Assembly (NCBI GenBank): GCA_029298735.1
Contig: JANSLP010000081.1
Location: 1-64,000 of the forward strand
DNA: 64,000 nt
Origin: Ophiostoma sp. CBS 140.51
Lineage: Eukaryota > Ascomycota > Sordariomycetes > Ophiostomatales > Ophiostomataceae
Direction: 5' to 3'
The translations under genes were made by a program, and so were the position numbers. Under the pieces are notes generated by a model. The model was not told the origin of the DNA, ran no database searches, and saw only the letters and a list, made by a program, of their open reading frames with translations. The number at the start of each line of letters is the position of its first letter. Position 1 is the stretch's first letter. Positions 11,509 to 22,498 of the stretch are shown here, piece by piece.

Positions 11509-12211
11509 GCAAGGAAATGCGTAGAAAAAAATCCGAAGAGAGAATCTAAAATGATTGTTTAATTGGTAATTATTGCTGAATACTATTAGTAGAATAAAAA
11601 GGAAGTTAAAGTGAAAAAGAAAAGGGAAGGAAAGGCAAAGACAACCCAAAAACGAATACATGCTTCGACAGCTCGCACTCACCTTTTGATTCGGTCTTAC
11701 AGCTTTCTATTGAGATGTCGTTTTAGCACCGAATACAGTCCGAACGGGCGAGCGTTCCCCGCAAGTAGACCAGCTCCGCGACGTATCCCTTGTATAAATA
11801 TGGGCTTATCCAAGACAAAGGATGCGTCAGAGGTTTGCTCCAGGGATTATTCAAGACTATCGACCAAATGCTTTAGTATTCCTGTGCCATCATTATATAC
11901 AGACTATACCCCAATATACTTGTTGAGTATTGTTTAACCATTACACCTTATCACTGTTTTATCAGAACAAGAACCCATCCCCAAGACTTGATCACCTAGT
12001 GAAGACTCTTACCTTCTTGGGAAAGTACCTTTATAATATAAGGGCCTAGTAATATAACGTGTCTATAGGTTACCACGAAGCTGCAGGATAGATTTATTAT
12101 TTTCCTCAAAAACAACTTGACACGATAGTATACAGCACGGATAGAGAACATTACTTTTTGTTTATTTTATATTGTTATATATATTTTATACGACATCGCC
12201 CCACGCGATAC
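11509..12211. other. Convergent intergenic region
   Basis: AT-rich 3' flanks of the Zn2Cys6 gene and of the P450 gene. No further gene, repeat or RNA was recognised. Confidence 0.45.
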
Positions 12212-13955
12212 CTACTCCTCCTTGTAATATGCCTTGGTCCGCTCCTCCGTCTCGGCAAGGCACGTCTCTAATACGGCAGAGTCACGAGGCACAAGCTTGA
12301 CCTTGAAGTACCGAGGAATCGCGACAAGAGCTGTCTTGATCTCGTTGTAGTCGACATAGTCTGTGTTAGGTGGCGCCTCATCACTGGCCACGATCTTGTA
12401 CGACGAGAGCAGACGCACGAGGGAAGAATAGAGCAGACGGCTCGCAATGAACTGACCAGAGCAAGAGCGAGAACCCGTACCGAAAGAAAGGTGAGGAAGA
12501 CCACCATCGACAGTGGCCTCCGTCGGCGGGTCGAGGCTCGACAACCAGCGCTCGGGGTTGAAGTTGGCACCATCAGGGCCAAAGTGGTCGACATCGTGGT
12601 TGCCAGCCTGAGCGTTGATCAAGATCATGGTCTCGGGCGGGATGACGGCACCTTTCCAGTGCACTTCGGTGACTGTCTTGCGTGGCAGACTCATGGCACT
12701 GACGGTGTAGAACCGGCCAGCCTCCTTTATGATGGCGTTTATGTAGGGAATCTTCTCCTCGATATAACAGTTCTTCCATGCATCACGGACATCGGGGTAG
12801 TGGCGCTTGATATCAGCATACGCACGGTTCTGCCAGGCCTGGCCTTCCGGCGTCGACAAAGAACCAATGCACGAGGTGAGTGTGCCGGGAATGGTCTCGA
12901 AGCCCCCAGAGACGAGCGACAGACAGATGGACGAGACCTCGACGCCGTTCAGCTTAGTCTCCTCGTCCTTGAGAATGGCGGCAGAAATACAGGGCTTGTC
13001 TGTGCCGCACTTGATCATCTCACGCACCTTGTCAAGCAGGAGGTTGAGGTACTTATCACGACGCTCACGAAGGTCGCGGGACCGTGCATTCTTCTCGTTG
13101 TTGGGGAAGTAGCGCAAGAAAGGAACATAGTCCTGGTAGTTTTCCGAGGCACTGCGCAGCAACGAGATGGCCGAGCCGACAGTCAAAATCTCTCGGAGCA
13201 GCGTGTCGTAAACGGCGTCCATGCGGATACCATAGCAGAGAGTGAGTGTCGTGTTGAGCGCAAACCGCTGTATGTACGGACGGACGTCAATCTCAATCTC
13301 GCCGTTCTTGCTGTCCCGAAACATATCGCGCAGAATGCAGTAGCTCTCTAGGTCGAGCATGGGGTAGTAGTTGCGCAGTGCCGGGCGGCTGAGTGCCGTG
13401 CCTGCTGCCTTGCGCTTGCGCTTACAGGACTCGTCCCACGGTGAAGATCCAATGGTGAAACCCTGAGTGCTGCTGATGAGTCCGTGGAACGTGTAGAGCT
13501 TTGGCCGGTCGATGACTGCATTCTGGTGGCCGAGGAGCATTTTCTTGCAGTCATCAAACGAGTTGACTACAACGGCGCGAGTGTTGCCAAGCTTGATCTG
13601 GAAGACTGAATGTCCATACTGGCGCCACCACTTCTCACAGACTGTCGCATGGTCGTCTCCCAGCTTGAGAAGATGGCCAAAAACGGGAACGGCGCCGGGC
13701 ACCTCTGGGAGTCCCTTGATGTAGGGAATGTCTGTAGCATACATGACCTGTTTTGTTAAATCGTTTCATAGCCCCCAAAAAATATGTGCCACGTCGCAGA
13801 GGCCTTGGTGGTAGATAGCAACTCACAGTGTATAAGACATAGCCCAGCGCAACAACAGCAATGGCTGTCAGGATAGAGCCGGCTTGCTCATGGCTCTGTA
13901 TCTGTCTCCAATATTGGCCGAACAAGCTGGCGTTGATGCTTTCAAATTTGTCCAT
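12212..13955 (-). CDS. Cytochrome P450, CYP504 family (phenylacetate-hydroxylase type)
   Basis: Membrane-anchored monooxygenase of 554 aa. Exon 1 is 13955-13827 (43 codons, containing the hydrophobic anchor), followed by a 79 bp intron; exon 2 is 13747-12212. Helix-K ExxR is in KEAGRF. The haem-binding loop is FGTGSRSCSG with Cys near residue 471. Long family blocks such as SSTQGFTIGSSPWDESCK, RKAAGTALSRPAL and LNTTLTLCYGIRM match the fungal CYP504 family, whose studied members hydroxylate phenylacetate at C2 or 3-hydroxyphenylacetate at C6 on the way to homogentisate. It is divergent from an SDR gene across a 409 bp promoter holding a CGG-N5-CCG site. Which of the two phenylacetate reactions it performs, or whether it uses another arylacetate, cannot be told from sequence. 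Confidence 0.9.
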
Positions 13956-14364
13956 AGTTGTCGTAGATGATGTTCTTATGTTGTCACGTCGATCGGGAGT
14001 ATCTGATCAGGATCCAAGACACATCCGCTGCTCTTGTTAAGTAGGATACGATGGATGGGTATCACAGCTGTCGTGATGTAATTTATCTTGATAACAGATA
14101 GGAATAGACAGCAAGTCACCCCTCACTTGATGGGCATGAATAGTGACTCGATACATTATTGGACATGTGAGATGTGTCGGCGTCGGGTTGTCCGCCTACA
14201 TGTCAACGGCGTCCGATAAGGGCGGGCGGGCGTCCCGACACAAACACGACACAGTACATCACAACGTGCAAATTCGCAGCACACTGTATATCTCACGATC
14301 TTTATACCAGCACTCCTTTCGCCGCTCTCAATCAAGCACAGCAACCTGTCAGTTCATATTCGAA
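13956..14364. promoter_or_regulatory. Divergent promoter, CYP504 / SDR-1, with GATA cluster
   Basis: A 409 bp spacer between divergent starts. It holds three GATA cores in 20 bp at 14083-14101 (TTATC, GATAA, GATAG), a CGG-N5-CCG site at 14184-14194 and one GTGACTC at about 14152. The GATA cluster would fit AreA/NIT2-type nitrogen control; this is inference. Confidence 0.55.
14182..14196. promoter_or_regulatory. CGG-N5-CCG site A
   Basis: GTCGG-GTTGT-CCGCC, one mismatch from the full GTCGG-N5-CCGAC inverted repeat found at three other promoters of this block. This is the type of site bound by Zn2Cys6 dimers. Confidence 0.55.
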
Positions 14365-15184
14365 ATGTCATCACAAAGTCCTGTCGCACTTGTCACTGCT
14401 GGCTCCGCCGGGTTGGGCGCTGCGACTGCTGTCCATTTTGCACGCCATGGCTACAGCGTCATCATCAACTACTGCAACAACGAGATGCGCGCAGAAAAGG
14501 TGTTGGCCGACCTGAACGATGTCAAGGTCGAGCAACCAACAGCTCTAACACTCAAGCACGCATTTATCCAGGCAGATCTTGAAAAGCGCGACGATGTTGA
14601 GCGACTGGTCCACGAGGCATACAGTGTCTACGGCCGGCTCGACGTGATCTTCTCAAACGGTGGCTGGACTCACTTCCGCGACACGAATCGGCTGAGTGAC
14701 AACGCATTTGACGCAGACTGGGACCGTGCATTCACCACCAACGTCAAGTCGCACATGTGGCTGCTGCATGCGGCCGAGATGTATCTAGCCGAGCAAAATG
14801 GCGCTTTTATCACGACAGCATCGATGGCCGGTGTGCGTGGCATGGGCAGTTCTTTGGTGGGTTAAAAATGCTTTTCAATACATTTTATTTGCCTTACTGA
14901 CATGCTAGGCCTACTCCGCGGCAAAGGCTGCGCAGATCCACATGGTCAAGGGCCTGGCAGCAATGGTGGCGCCGCACATTCGCGTCAACAGTGTATCGCC
15001 AGGGCTCCTTGAGACGGAATGGGCAGAGCAGTTCACGCCAGAGCAAAAGGCCGACATGCTCGAAAAGACCAAGCTGAAGCGCTTCGCGACTGTCGAGGAC
15101 GTTGCCGACCAAGTGGTGGCGCTGGCCCGGAATCGAGGGATGACCGGCGTGAATGTGGTGATGGATGCCGGGATGGGTTTGTAA
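14365..15184 (+). CDS. Short-chain dehydrogenase/reductase (SDR-1)
   Basis: Classical SDR of 255 aa. Exons are 14365-14856 and 14909-15184; the 52 bp intron runs GTGGGT..TAG. The cofactor loop TAGSAGLGAAT lies at residues about 10-20, the SNGG block replaces the more usual NAG, the catalytic Ser is in ITTASMAG, the YSAAK motif opens exon 2, and the C-terminus ends in the usual GVNVVMDAGM block. The start Met follows a short CA-rich leader. It is transcribed away from CYP504 and may share its control. Substrate is unknown; an NAD(P)-dependent alcohol/ketone oxidoreductase is all that can be stated. Confidence 0.9.
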
Positions 15185-16108
15185 GAGAAAATCCACATGT
15201 CTTGGGATGAACAGAGATCAAAGACAATAAAAAGGTCCGACTTGGAACAGAGCAGCATGCCGACTTTCCTTCTTTTCTTTCCATTGTGCCAAGAATCGTG
15301 ATCGTGGGCGGATCTCTCATGGATTTGGTTGTAGCAGATCGCTTCTCGGCTCTGGTCTCCGCTTCTCAGCCCCGTTTGCCCCCAACCCCTGCAGCTGGAG
15401 CGTTGAAACATGAAACAAAGCCAACGTCAAACAGGCCAGGAACGCGCCAATCGTCGGCCAATACGAGAACAATTAGCAGGGCGGCACAGCGGCCACCGGC
15501 GTTTTCTCTTCTTCAACCCCCTTTTTCGTCCCTTTTTCTCCACTCGCGAATGCAGGGGAATGCGGCCAGCGTTCCTCAACGCGCTGGGACCAACCGCATC
15601 GGCACCTGCCATCCCTGACAGCACCCCCTTTTCGGTCCGGCTTCCTTGTTGTTCTTTCTTTTGTTCTCCGTACTGCTTCCTTTTCGTCCTTTCGAAGGGC
15701 CAACAGGCCCCCACGTCGTATGCCGTTGGCAGCTGCACATCCGCTGGTCTGTGTCACTCTGCGCCCTGACCAACAGCAGCAGGGTTGAACGCGAGTTCAG
15801 GGATATCGACAGGAGGTGATTATTTTTGTCTTCCGCGCATCCGAACTTTTCTGCCGGCCACTTTCACATGAAGACCGGGCAGGAATAAAACCAGCATCCT
15901 CGCTGCTTCGAGAGCGTGAGAAGAAAGAAGTCTTTCGTTTGCATCTACGTTTGACGTTCCTTTCTCGTCGTGCAGCCTGCCACAGTCCGTTTGAATGCCC
16001 TCTGGCTGGTCCAAGCATTCCACATTCCTTCTTTCACGAGTTCATCTCCCATTCATTCTCTCAAACAGCACAGGCTGCACACGACTCTCGAAATCAACCC
16101 TCTCAACA
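15185..16108. other. Intergenic region upstream of GH5 gene
   Basis: 0.92 kb without a supported gene. Open frames here lack family features. The last about 150 bp before 16109 are CT- and CA-rich, as expected for the endoglucanase leader. Confidence 0.45.
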
Positions 16109-17206
16109 ATGTTCTCGACACTCTCTCTTATGGTGGCCTTTCTGGCCGTGCAGGTCGCGGCTTTGCCCAGCGCCAACCGCACCGGCATGCGCTATGTCGG
16201 TGCGAACATTGCCGGTTTTGATTTCGGCATCACGACGCAGGGCGTCCAGACACTTTCCTCCATGCAACCCCCACTTCTGAACGTCTCTGGCATCGACGGT
16301 GCTGGCCAGATGCGGCACTTTGTCCAGAACGACGGCTTCAACATCTTCCGCCTGCCCGTCGGATGGACATACCTCGTCAACGGCACGCCCGGTGGCAGGC
16401 TCGACGCGGCCAACTTCGGCGAGTACAACAAACTGGTGCAGTCATGCCTCAACACCACTGCCCACTGCATCGTCGACATTCACAACTACGCACGCTGGGA
16501 GGGCCAAATCATCGGCCAGGGCGGCCCGTCCAACGAGCAATTTGCCAATCTGTGGTCGCAGCTGGCAACCAAGTACGCTAATAACAGCCGTGTCATCTTC
16601 GGCATCATGAACGAACCACACGACCTTGACGTCGCTGCTTGGGTCGACACTGTTCAGACTGTCGTCACTGCTATCCGCAAGGTGGCCCCGAAGCAGACTA
16701 TTCTCCTGCCCGGTAGCAAGTACGTTTTCAAGACTCTTCTACACACCATATTCAATGACATGTCACTAACAAATTGTAGTTACACAAGTGCCGGCGCCAT
16801 GGCTACTGTTGCCGGTCCCCTGCTCTTGAATGTCAAGAACCCCGACAACACCACTCACGGCCTCATCTTTGATGTGCACCAATACCTTGACTATGACTAC
16901 TCCGGCACCCACACAACTTGCGTCACCAACGCAATCTCGTCCTACCAGCCACTGGCCGCATGGCTTCGGGCAAACGGCCGCCAGGCATTCACCACTGAGA
17001 CAGGCGGCGGCAACACACCATCATGCGTGCAGTACGTCTGCGAGCTGATGAAGTTCCTCAATGCCAACAGCGATGTCTTCTTGGGCACCGTCGCGTGGGC
17101 AGCAGGCTCGTTCGACCCATCTACCTACGAGCTCAGCGTTGTGCCCACAAGAACGGGGCTCACATGGACCGATAGCGAGCTGGTGTCGTCGTGCTTGAAG
17201 CGGTAG
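16109..17206 (+). CDS. Secreted GH5 endo-beta-1,4-glucanase (GH5_5 type)
   Basis: Secreted cellulase-type glycoside hydrolase of 345 aa. Exons are 16109-16719 and 16780-17206. The 60 bp intron (GTACGT..TAG with a CTAAC branch) is a multiple of three and has no stop, so an unspliced frame also stays open, but splicing restores the conserved LLPGSNYTSAGAM block. The signal peptide is MFSTLSLMVAFLAVQVAALP. GH5 landmarks are RLPVGWTYLV, VDIHNYARW, FGIMNEPHD (acid/base Glu) and TETGGG (nucleophile Glu). No cellulose-binding module is present. It sits inside the catabolic block but has no obvious functional link to the other genes there. Confidence 0.93.
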   Translation: MFSTLSLMVAFLAVQVAALPSANRTGMRYVGANIAGFDFGITTQGVQTLSSMQPPLLNVSGIDGAGQMRHFVQNDGFNIFRLPVGWTYLVNGTPGGRLDAANFGEYNKLVQSCLNTTAHCIVDIHNYARWEGQIIGQGGPSNEQFANLWSQLATKYANNSRVIFGIMNEPHDLDVAAWVDTVQTVVTAIRKVAPKQTILLPGSKYVFKTLLHTIFNDMSLTNCSYTSAGAMATVAGPLLLNVKNPDNTTHGLIFDVHQYLDYDYSGTHTTCVTNAISSYQPLAAWLRANGRQAFTTETGGGNTPSCVQYVCELMKFLNANSDVFLGTVAWAAGSFDPSTYELSVVPTRTGLTWTDSELVSSCLKR

Positions 17207-17468
17207 TTGGAGACAACGTCGTAGCTTGATATTGCATTGTACATACTTCCTTTTTTTTTCTCATTTAGACTTTTTTTTTCCTGACCCCATGGTCTTACGT
17301 CATTTTCTTTCTTTACACTCACTGATACCTCTTTATTCTCCTTTTTTCATTATCTTGATTATCATCAATAGAAATTCTTTCCTCGCCGATATGATTTTCT
17401 GTCATCTTTGATCTTTTCTCTCATTAGTGCTTTCAACATACTTTCAAAAGGCAAAGGGAAATATTTAT

Positions 17469-17520
17469 CGAAAAAATATTCACCGAAAAAATATTCACCG
17501 AAAAATATTCACCGAAAAAA
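17469..17520. repeat. Short tandem repeat, about 15 bp unit x 3.5
   Basis: Imperfect head-to-tail copies of CGAAAAAATATTCAC, differing in the length of the A run. The AT-rich array lies in the intergenic region before SDR-2. Confidence 0.8.
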
Positions 17521-17582
17521 ATCCCTGCTCTGTTCCATGAGTACTGGACCGTGATTGGATTGACCGAGGTCTGGATTGGTAG

Positions 17583-17597
17583 GTCGGACACTCCGAC
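17583..17597. promoter_or_regulatory. GTCGG-N5-CCGAC site B
   Basis: Perfect inverted repeat GTCGG-ACACT-CCGAC about 175 bp upstream of the SDR-2 start codon. It matches sites C and D. Confidence 0.65.
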
Positions 17598-17771
17598 GTG
17601 GTGTTAATAACGAGATAGCGCCGCACACTGTGGAGAACCACGACACATGCAACCATCCTCCGACTGAGCTCGATCAGTGTATTTGCTACCATGTCAAAGT
17701 GACGTAACTTGTGTCAATAATTCAGTTTCAGTCATCCACTTTGAAAATTGTATCACGATATCGCACACAAC

Positions 17772-18796
17772 ATGACGTCTCTCGCTATCCACGGTCTTTT
17801 TGGAGTTAAGGGCTTTGTGGCTGTCGTCACTGGCGGCAGCAGTGGCCTTGGCTTCATGATTTGCAAGGTATTTCCTCAGCATGGCCAAATCAATTTCTTG
17901 ACAAGAAACATCAGCTAATAGCATACTGAAACAGGGCCTCGTAAAGAACGGCGCCAGAGTTTACGTCGTGGCGCTACCATCCGAGCCCATCGACGAGTGT
18001 GTGAAGGAGCTGAACCAACTTGCCGGCGACGGTGGCTCGGCCATTGGGCACGCTTGCGACGTGTCGAGCAAAGAGGGGATTGCAAAGCTGGCTGCTTATA
18101 CGGCAGCACGTGAAGTCCGTGTAGACCTTCTTGTATCCAACGCTGGCATCCGTCGTGATCCCCCAATTGCCTGCGATGTTTTGAATGCTCCTTTGGCTGA
18201 GCTGCAGGCGAGTATGTGGTCATCTCACCATCTCGACTGGGCAGCATCATTCGCCGTCAACACAACTGCACACTACTTTTTGTCCGTGGCCTTCTTGCCA
18301 TTGTTGGCTGCAGCAAGTCAAGGACTGGAAGGCCAGGGACACCGTGCCGGCCGTGGCAGCATTGTCATCACCAGCTCTTGCGCCAGCATGCACAATGCGA
18401 CAAATGTCGACCTCACCAGTTATGCCGCCAGCAAAGCCGCAACAGACCACCTTGTACGGTTACTTGCGGCAAAATTCTCGCGCTTCTACGTGCGTGTGAA
18501 CAGTATCAATCCTGGCTGTGAGTTGCTTGTCGGCGTTAGAGTCTCCGAGGTGCAGTAAGAGGGTGACAGAATCCGCTAACGAGACCTCAGTTGTACCAAG
18601 CAAAATGAACCCCGTCGGCGCCGAGGGAAACATGTTCAGCAACCTCTTTGACAAAATGCCGGCGAAACGTGCCGGTGAAGCGGACGACATCGCCGGTGCT
18701 GTGTTGTATCTGGCTAGCTGGGCGGGGTCGTACATTGACGGTATTAATTTGTGCATTGACGGCGGCCGTATTCTGTTGGCCAATGGCCAAGAGTGA
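17772..18796 (+). CDS. Short-chain dehydrogenase/reductase (SDR-2)
   Basis: SDR of 294 aa. Exons are 17772-17867, 17935-18517 and 18591-18796; introns are 67 and 73 bp. The cofactor motif is TGGSSGLG at residues about 20-27, followed by SNAGIRRDPP, catalytic ITSSCAS, YAASK and the NSINPGF block, whose Gly-Phe junction is made by the second splice. The C-terminal DGINLCIDGG block closes the Rossmann domain. It shares a CGG-N5-CCG promoter site with other genes of the block, so co-induction with the P450, hydrolase and permease is plausible. Substrate is unknown. Confidence 0.9.
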
Positions 18797-18945
18797 GTGA
18801 GGTCGCAGTAGTGGGCGAAATCGGAGATGGGGGAGAAGGTTGAGCCGATAACGATATATATTGCACCACATTCCACACCTTAACTAGCTGTTCATACATA
18901 AGAGTCACATTCAAACAACTGTAAGCGAACAAAATTCTTTGAACA

Positions 18946-20764
18946 ATGTCTATTGTCGTCATTCCTGGTGCTCCCGTGTACGTTGTCTTTTTTTAAAAAA
19001 AAAAAATTTCAATAGGTGGTACACTTTCCACTCATTTCAAGATTATCTCCTAACACTGTCAGGCCTGAGCTGTCCGATGCCGAACTCGACGGCCACTTCG
19101 CCACCCTCAACATCTGCAATGTGTCGACAGAAGACAAATATGCATACAAACCTGTACTGCAGTCTTTTATGGCCGTTATGAACAAGATTGGCACGGATCC
19201 AGACTACACACCGCCATCTCTGGTGCCCGAGGAAGCTGCCGAAACCCGCAGCTACAGCGTGCCGACCGCCGAAGAGAACCCCATGAATGCTTGGAGTCAT
19301 TTGTGCAACATCAAGAACGCGACTTCAGCTTCACAACTTCCAAAATTGCTCCTTGGCCGCTCGTTTGCCGTCAAAGACAATATCTCTGTGGCTGGTCTGC
19401 CGACAACCATTGGTCTGTCACCACAGCTCTTTGAGGGCGGCAAATACCAGCCGGCGGAAATTGATGCCACTGTTGTTGCACGCATCCTGACCGCCGGCGC
19501 AGTGGTGAAAGGCACGTCCACTTGCGAGGGATGGTGTGCATCTCCGCTGTCGTACACTTCTTTCACGGGTCCGGTTCACAACCCATGGTTGCATGGGCAC
19601 ACGTCAGGTGGTAGCAGTAGCGGTTCTGCTTCTCTCGTCGCAGCTCATAACATGAAAAATGTGTTCCCCTTTGACACCAGTGTCAATACGCATACGGACA
19701 CGATTCCCACGGCTGAGATTGCTCTTGGCAGTGACCAAGCCGGGTCGATCCGTATCCCTGCCAGCTACTGCGGAATATACGGCCTCAAGCCAACTTTTGG
19801 CCTCGTTCCGTATACAGGCGCGGCATCCATGTCCGCCATGATCGACCATCTCGGTCCTATGGCATCCACCTTGGAAGATATTGCCGCTGTGCTAGAGACG
19901 ATTGCCGGCTATGACGGTCTTGATCCACGCATGTCGCCAGAGTCACCGCTTCGGGACAATGTGCTCCCATATTTAGCTATTCTGGCCGACTTCCGTGCAC
20001 AGAATTCTTCCGAGGTTGGCACCTGGAAAGTTGGGCTTCTCAAGGAAGGTTTTGAGATGGCAGGCGTCACTGATGCTGTGAGAAACACTGTTCTCGCTGC
20101 TGCACGAAAGTGTTTCGAGGCGGCAGGTGCCGAGGTCGTCAATATCTCTGTGCCGATGCACGCTGATGGTCCTGTCCTGTGGAATGCCTCGACGCGCCCA
20201 TCAATGGCCACATGGTTGCTCCAGGGCCGAGGCTCCGGCCATCTTACATATCTTCCGCCACACATTCGGCCAGCTACAGGTAAGGTCCCTTTCCCTGATA
20301 GCGACAGTGGACTGCAGGCTACGTCTCTCCTCAACAAGTACACGCCTGCGGCAATCAATATTCTGCTTAGCCAACAGGTCAGCAACACACGGCTCGCTGC
20401 CGGTCTCGAAGCTAAAGCGCACCGCAAGGTTCTCGACCTCCGTGCTGCCTACGATGCAGCACTTGAACAGGTGGATGTTCTCATCACGCCATGTGCACCG
20501 AATGTAGCTCGTCCGCTCCCATCGGCTGATACGTCTGTGGCCGAAATGCTGGCGTATGCCATTGGCACAACAAACAACACGGCTCCATTCAACGCCACTG
20601 GCCATCCCGCAATGAATGTGCCTTGCGGGACTTTGCCGTTTCCCGAGAGACCCGATGTTCAGCTGCCTGTGGGCATGCAGGTTATTGGAAGGAGGTTCCA
20701 AGATGAGAAGGTCTTGCTTGCAGCTGCCCTGTTTGAGCGTGGAAGAGATAGTCTGATGTCATAG
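18946..20764 (+). CDS. Amidase-signature hydrolase
   Basis: Amidase signature family enzyme (Ser-Ser-Lys triad) that would release ammonia or an amine from a carboxamide. Exon 1 is 18946-18977 (MSIVVIPGAP), then an 85 bp intron (GTACGT..CAG); exon 2 is 19063-20764, total 577 aa. The catalytic Lys is in RSFAVKDNIS, the Gly/Ser-rich motif is SGGSSSGSASLV, and the nucleophile region is GSDQAGSIRIPAS, followed by CGIYGLKPTFGLVPYTG. Between these, an extra 19 residues (19661-19717) are bounded by GT and AG and interrupt an otherwise tight motif spacing. They may be an unspliced-in-frame intron, which would make the protein 558 aa. It follows SDR-2 by only 149 bp and is convergent with the alpha/beta hydrolase. 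Confidence 0.92.
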
Positions 20765-21066
20765 TTTGAGCAGTATCTGGGTGAATGTCAACCGTTTATT
20801 CTTTTAATTGTACATCTAATAAAACCCATGCCTATAATCAGTTTCAGTTTTTCATTCCTAAGATAATTTGGATGAAATATTTTGTCCTCGACTGTCATAT
20901 CTTTTCGTGAAAAGAAATATGTTTAGTTTTAAAAAACATGTATTTAAATGTTTTATTTCACACCCAAAGTCAATAAAATTATTTCAAAATGAATCTCGCA
21001 AAGTAAAAAATAAAGGGATGTGATATTATGATTGAGAGGACAAATAATTCTATTATCGAAAACACA
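20765..21066. other. Convergent 3' intergenic region
   Basis: Very AT-rich 302 bp between the amidase and alpha/beta-hydrolase stop codons. No gene seen. Confidence 0.5.
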
Positions 21067-22056
21067 TCACTGTCCCAAGAAAACACGAATCTGACCGTCC
21101 ATCCATTGCGTGTCAACTGGGTTGGCACCGGATCCAGCTAGGTGGCCCCAGATCGATGGAATTACTTTGAGTGTGGCCTGGGCAATCACTTCAGCCTCGC
21201 GCTTTGACACGAAAGGCCTGAAATATTGATCTGTCTCGCAGGGCATCAGAAGCACGGGGACCTTGATGTTGCCGAGGACGTCAAACAGTGTCTTTGACGT
21301 GCCATCTTCAATTTTGGTGACATCGCCGCGCTGCCACATGCCCAGCATGGCCAGCAAGTCATCTGCGTCCCAGCCAGAGTAGTTGACACCGGTTGTTGCC
21401 GCATCCCAAGTGACACGTGAATCAAATCCGAGCGAGCGGAAACCCTCCTCCTGAAACCACTCGGCACTCGTCAGCCAGGCCGAGTACGCTTTGCCAAATG
21501 CTTGGATGCCGCGGGTGGCTGTGGACATCTCGCCATCTCGTTTTGCAACCGGTACGTAGTCGACTGAGTTCTCGAGAGCAAACCGAGGTCCTTCCAGAAA
21601 CTGGACATTGTGACCGCTGGTGCGTGCCGACGAGCAAATAATGACAGCGCGCTGCACCATTTCAGGATACATAAGCAACCAGTGGTAGGTCGTCTGGCCA
21701 CCCATGGAGAAGCCGACCACAACGTCGAGGCTCTGAATCTTCAGTGCATTTTGCAAAATGTCATGCTGTGCCCGCACACAGTCACGGTAGTCAAGCGTAG
21801 ACTGCGGAAAGCCGGGAGTGTTCGACGGACTTGATGACTCGCCATTTCCGAGAAGAGCGACGACGATGGTGCGATGGTCTTTCAGGGCGCCTTTAGCGAA
21901 CGTGCACGTGTTTTGCAGGCGGCCACGGAAACAGGTGACCACCAGCGCTGTCTTTGCCGTTGTAGGATTCAAAACGGTATAAGCCACTGAGATAGACGGG
22001 AGGACAGTGCCATCAGTAAAGGCAAAGTCTTTGATAATGTGGTGTTGGACATCCAT
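21067..22056 (-). CDS. Alpha/beta hydrolase (homoserine O-acetyltransferase-like fold)
   Basis: Single-exon protein of 329 aa. The nucleophile elbow is VVGFSMGGQTTYHW, with Ser near residue 117. The acid Asp is likely in CETDQYF and the His in WGHLAG. The N-terminal layout (FTDGTVLPSISVAYTVLN, then a loop with LLGNGESSSPSNT) resembles the MetX/homoserine acetyltransferase-like branch, of which many fungal members are hydrolases of unknown substrate. It is divergent from the RidA-family gene across 442 bp containing a perfect CGG-N5-CCG inverted repeat. A role in ester, thioester or ring-cleavage-product hydrolysis is possible but not shown by the sequence. Confidence 0.88.
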   Translation of the reverse strand: MDVQHHIIKDFAFTDGTVLPSISVAYTVLNPTTAKTALVVTCFRGRLQNTCTFAKGALKDHRTIVVALLGNGESSSPSNTPGFPQSTLDYRDCVRAQHDILQNALKIQSLDVVVGFSMGGQTTYHWLLMYPEMVQRAVIICSSARTSGHNVQFLEGPRFALENSVDYVPVAKRDGEMSTATRGIQAFGKAYSAWLTSAEWFQEEGFRSLGFDSRVTWDAATTGVNYSGWDADDLLAMLGMWQRGDVTKIEDGTSKTLFDVLGNIKVPVLLMPCETDQYFRPFVSKREAEVIAQATLKVIPSIWGHLAGSGANPVDTQWMDGQIRVFLGQ

Positions 22057-22498
22057 GGTGGCAGTGGTTGGGCAGAGTTGAGTTTGTTGTCAGAAGGCGC
22101 TGTGCGATGGAATGCGCTGAAAGTGGGCTTGCTGTCGCGGACGGGCTGTTTTGGTGACGACGCACCCCCTCTTTCACCAAAATAGGGCGGCAAGGTCTCC
22201 TTATCGGAGGAGTCAAAAGTGGAGACTCACAGCGTCGGACTGTCCGACACTTGTCGGCGCTGGCGCTGGCGATTACGATCCCTGTCTGTTCTTTGCACCC
22301 CATGAAATGCACCGAGAAGGTTTTGGCAACCTATTGAAATTGGTGATGTGGACAGAACCCGAGTATTTTGAAATAATGGCATAAAATATGGTATTTATTG
22401 AGTGGATCTTGTTCGACAAGACGTTCTGTAGCTAGAAAATTGACACAACCCTCCCCCCCCCAAAATACACTACAAAACCACTACCAACCACTTACACA
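22057..22498. promoter_or_regulatory. Divergent promoter, alpha/beta hydrolase / RidA gene
   Basis: 442 bp between divergent start codons. It holds operator-like site C at 22234-22248, a TTATC GATA core at about 22201 and a run of C residues at 22453-22460 close to the RidA leader. Confidence 0.55.
22234..22248. promoter_or_regulatory. GTCGG-N5-CCGAC site C
   Basis: GTCGG-ACTGT-CCGAC; the centre also pairs, making a 15 bp near-complete palindrome. It lies 178 bp from the hydrolase start and 251 bp from the RidA start. Confidence 0.68.

Larger units (their letters stand above)
17207..17771. promoter_or_regulatory. Promoter region of SDR-2 with tandem repeat and CGG-N5-CCG site
   Basis: 0.56 kb spacer. 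It contains T-rich 3' flank of the GH5 gene, an A-rich short tandem repeat (17469-17520) and a perfect GTCGG-N5-CCGAC inverted repeat at 17583-17597, about 175 bp upstream of the SDR-2 start. Confidence 0.5.
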
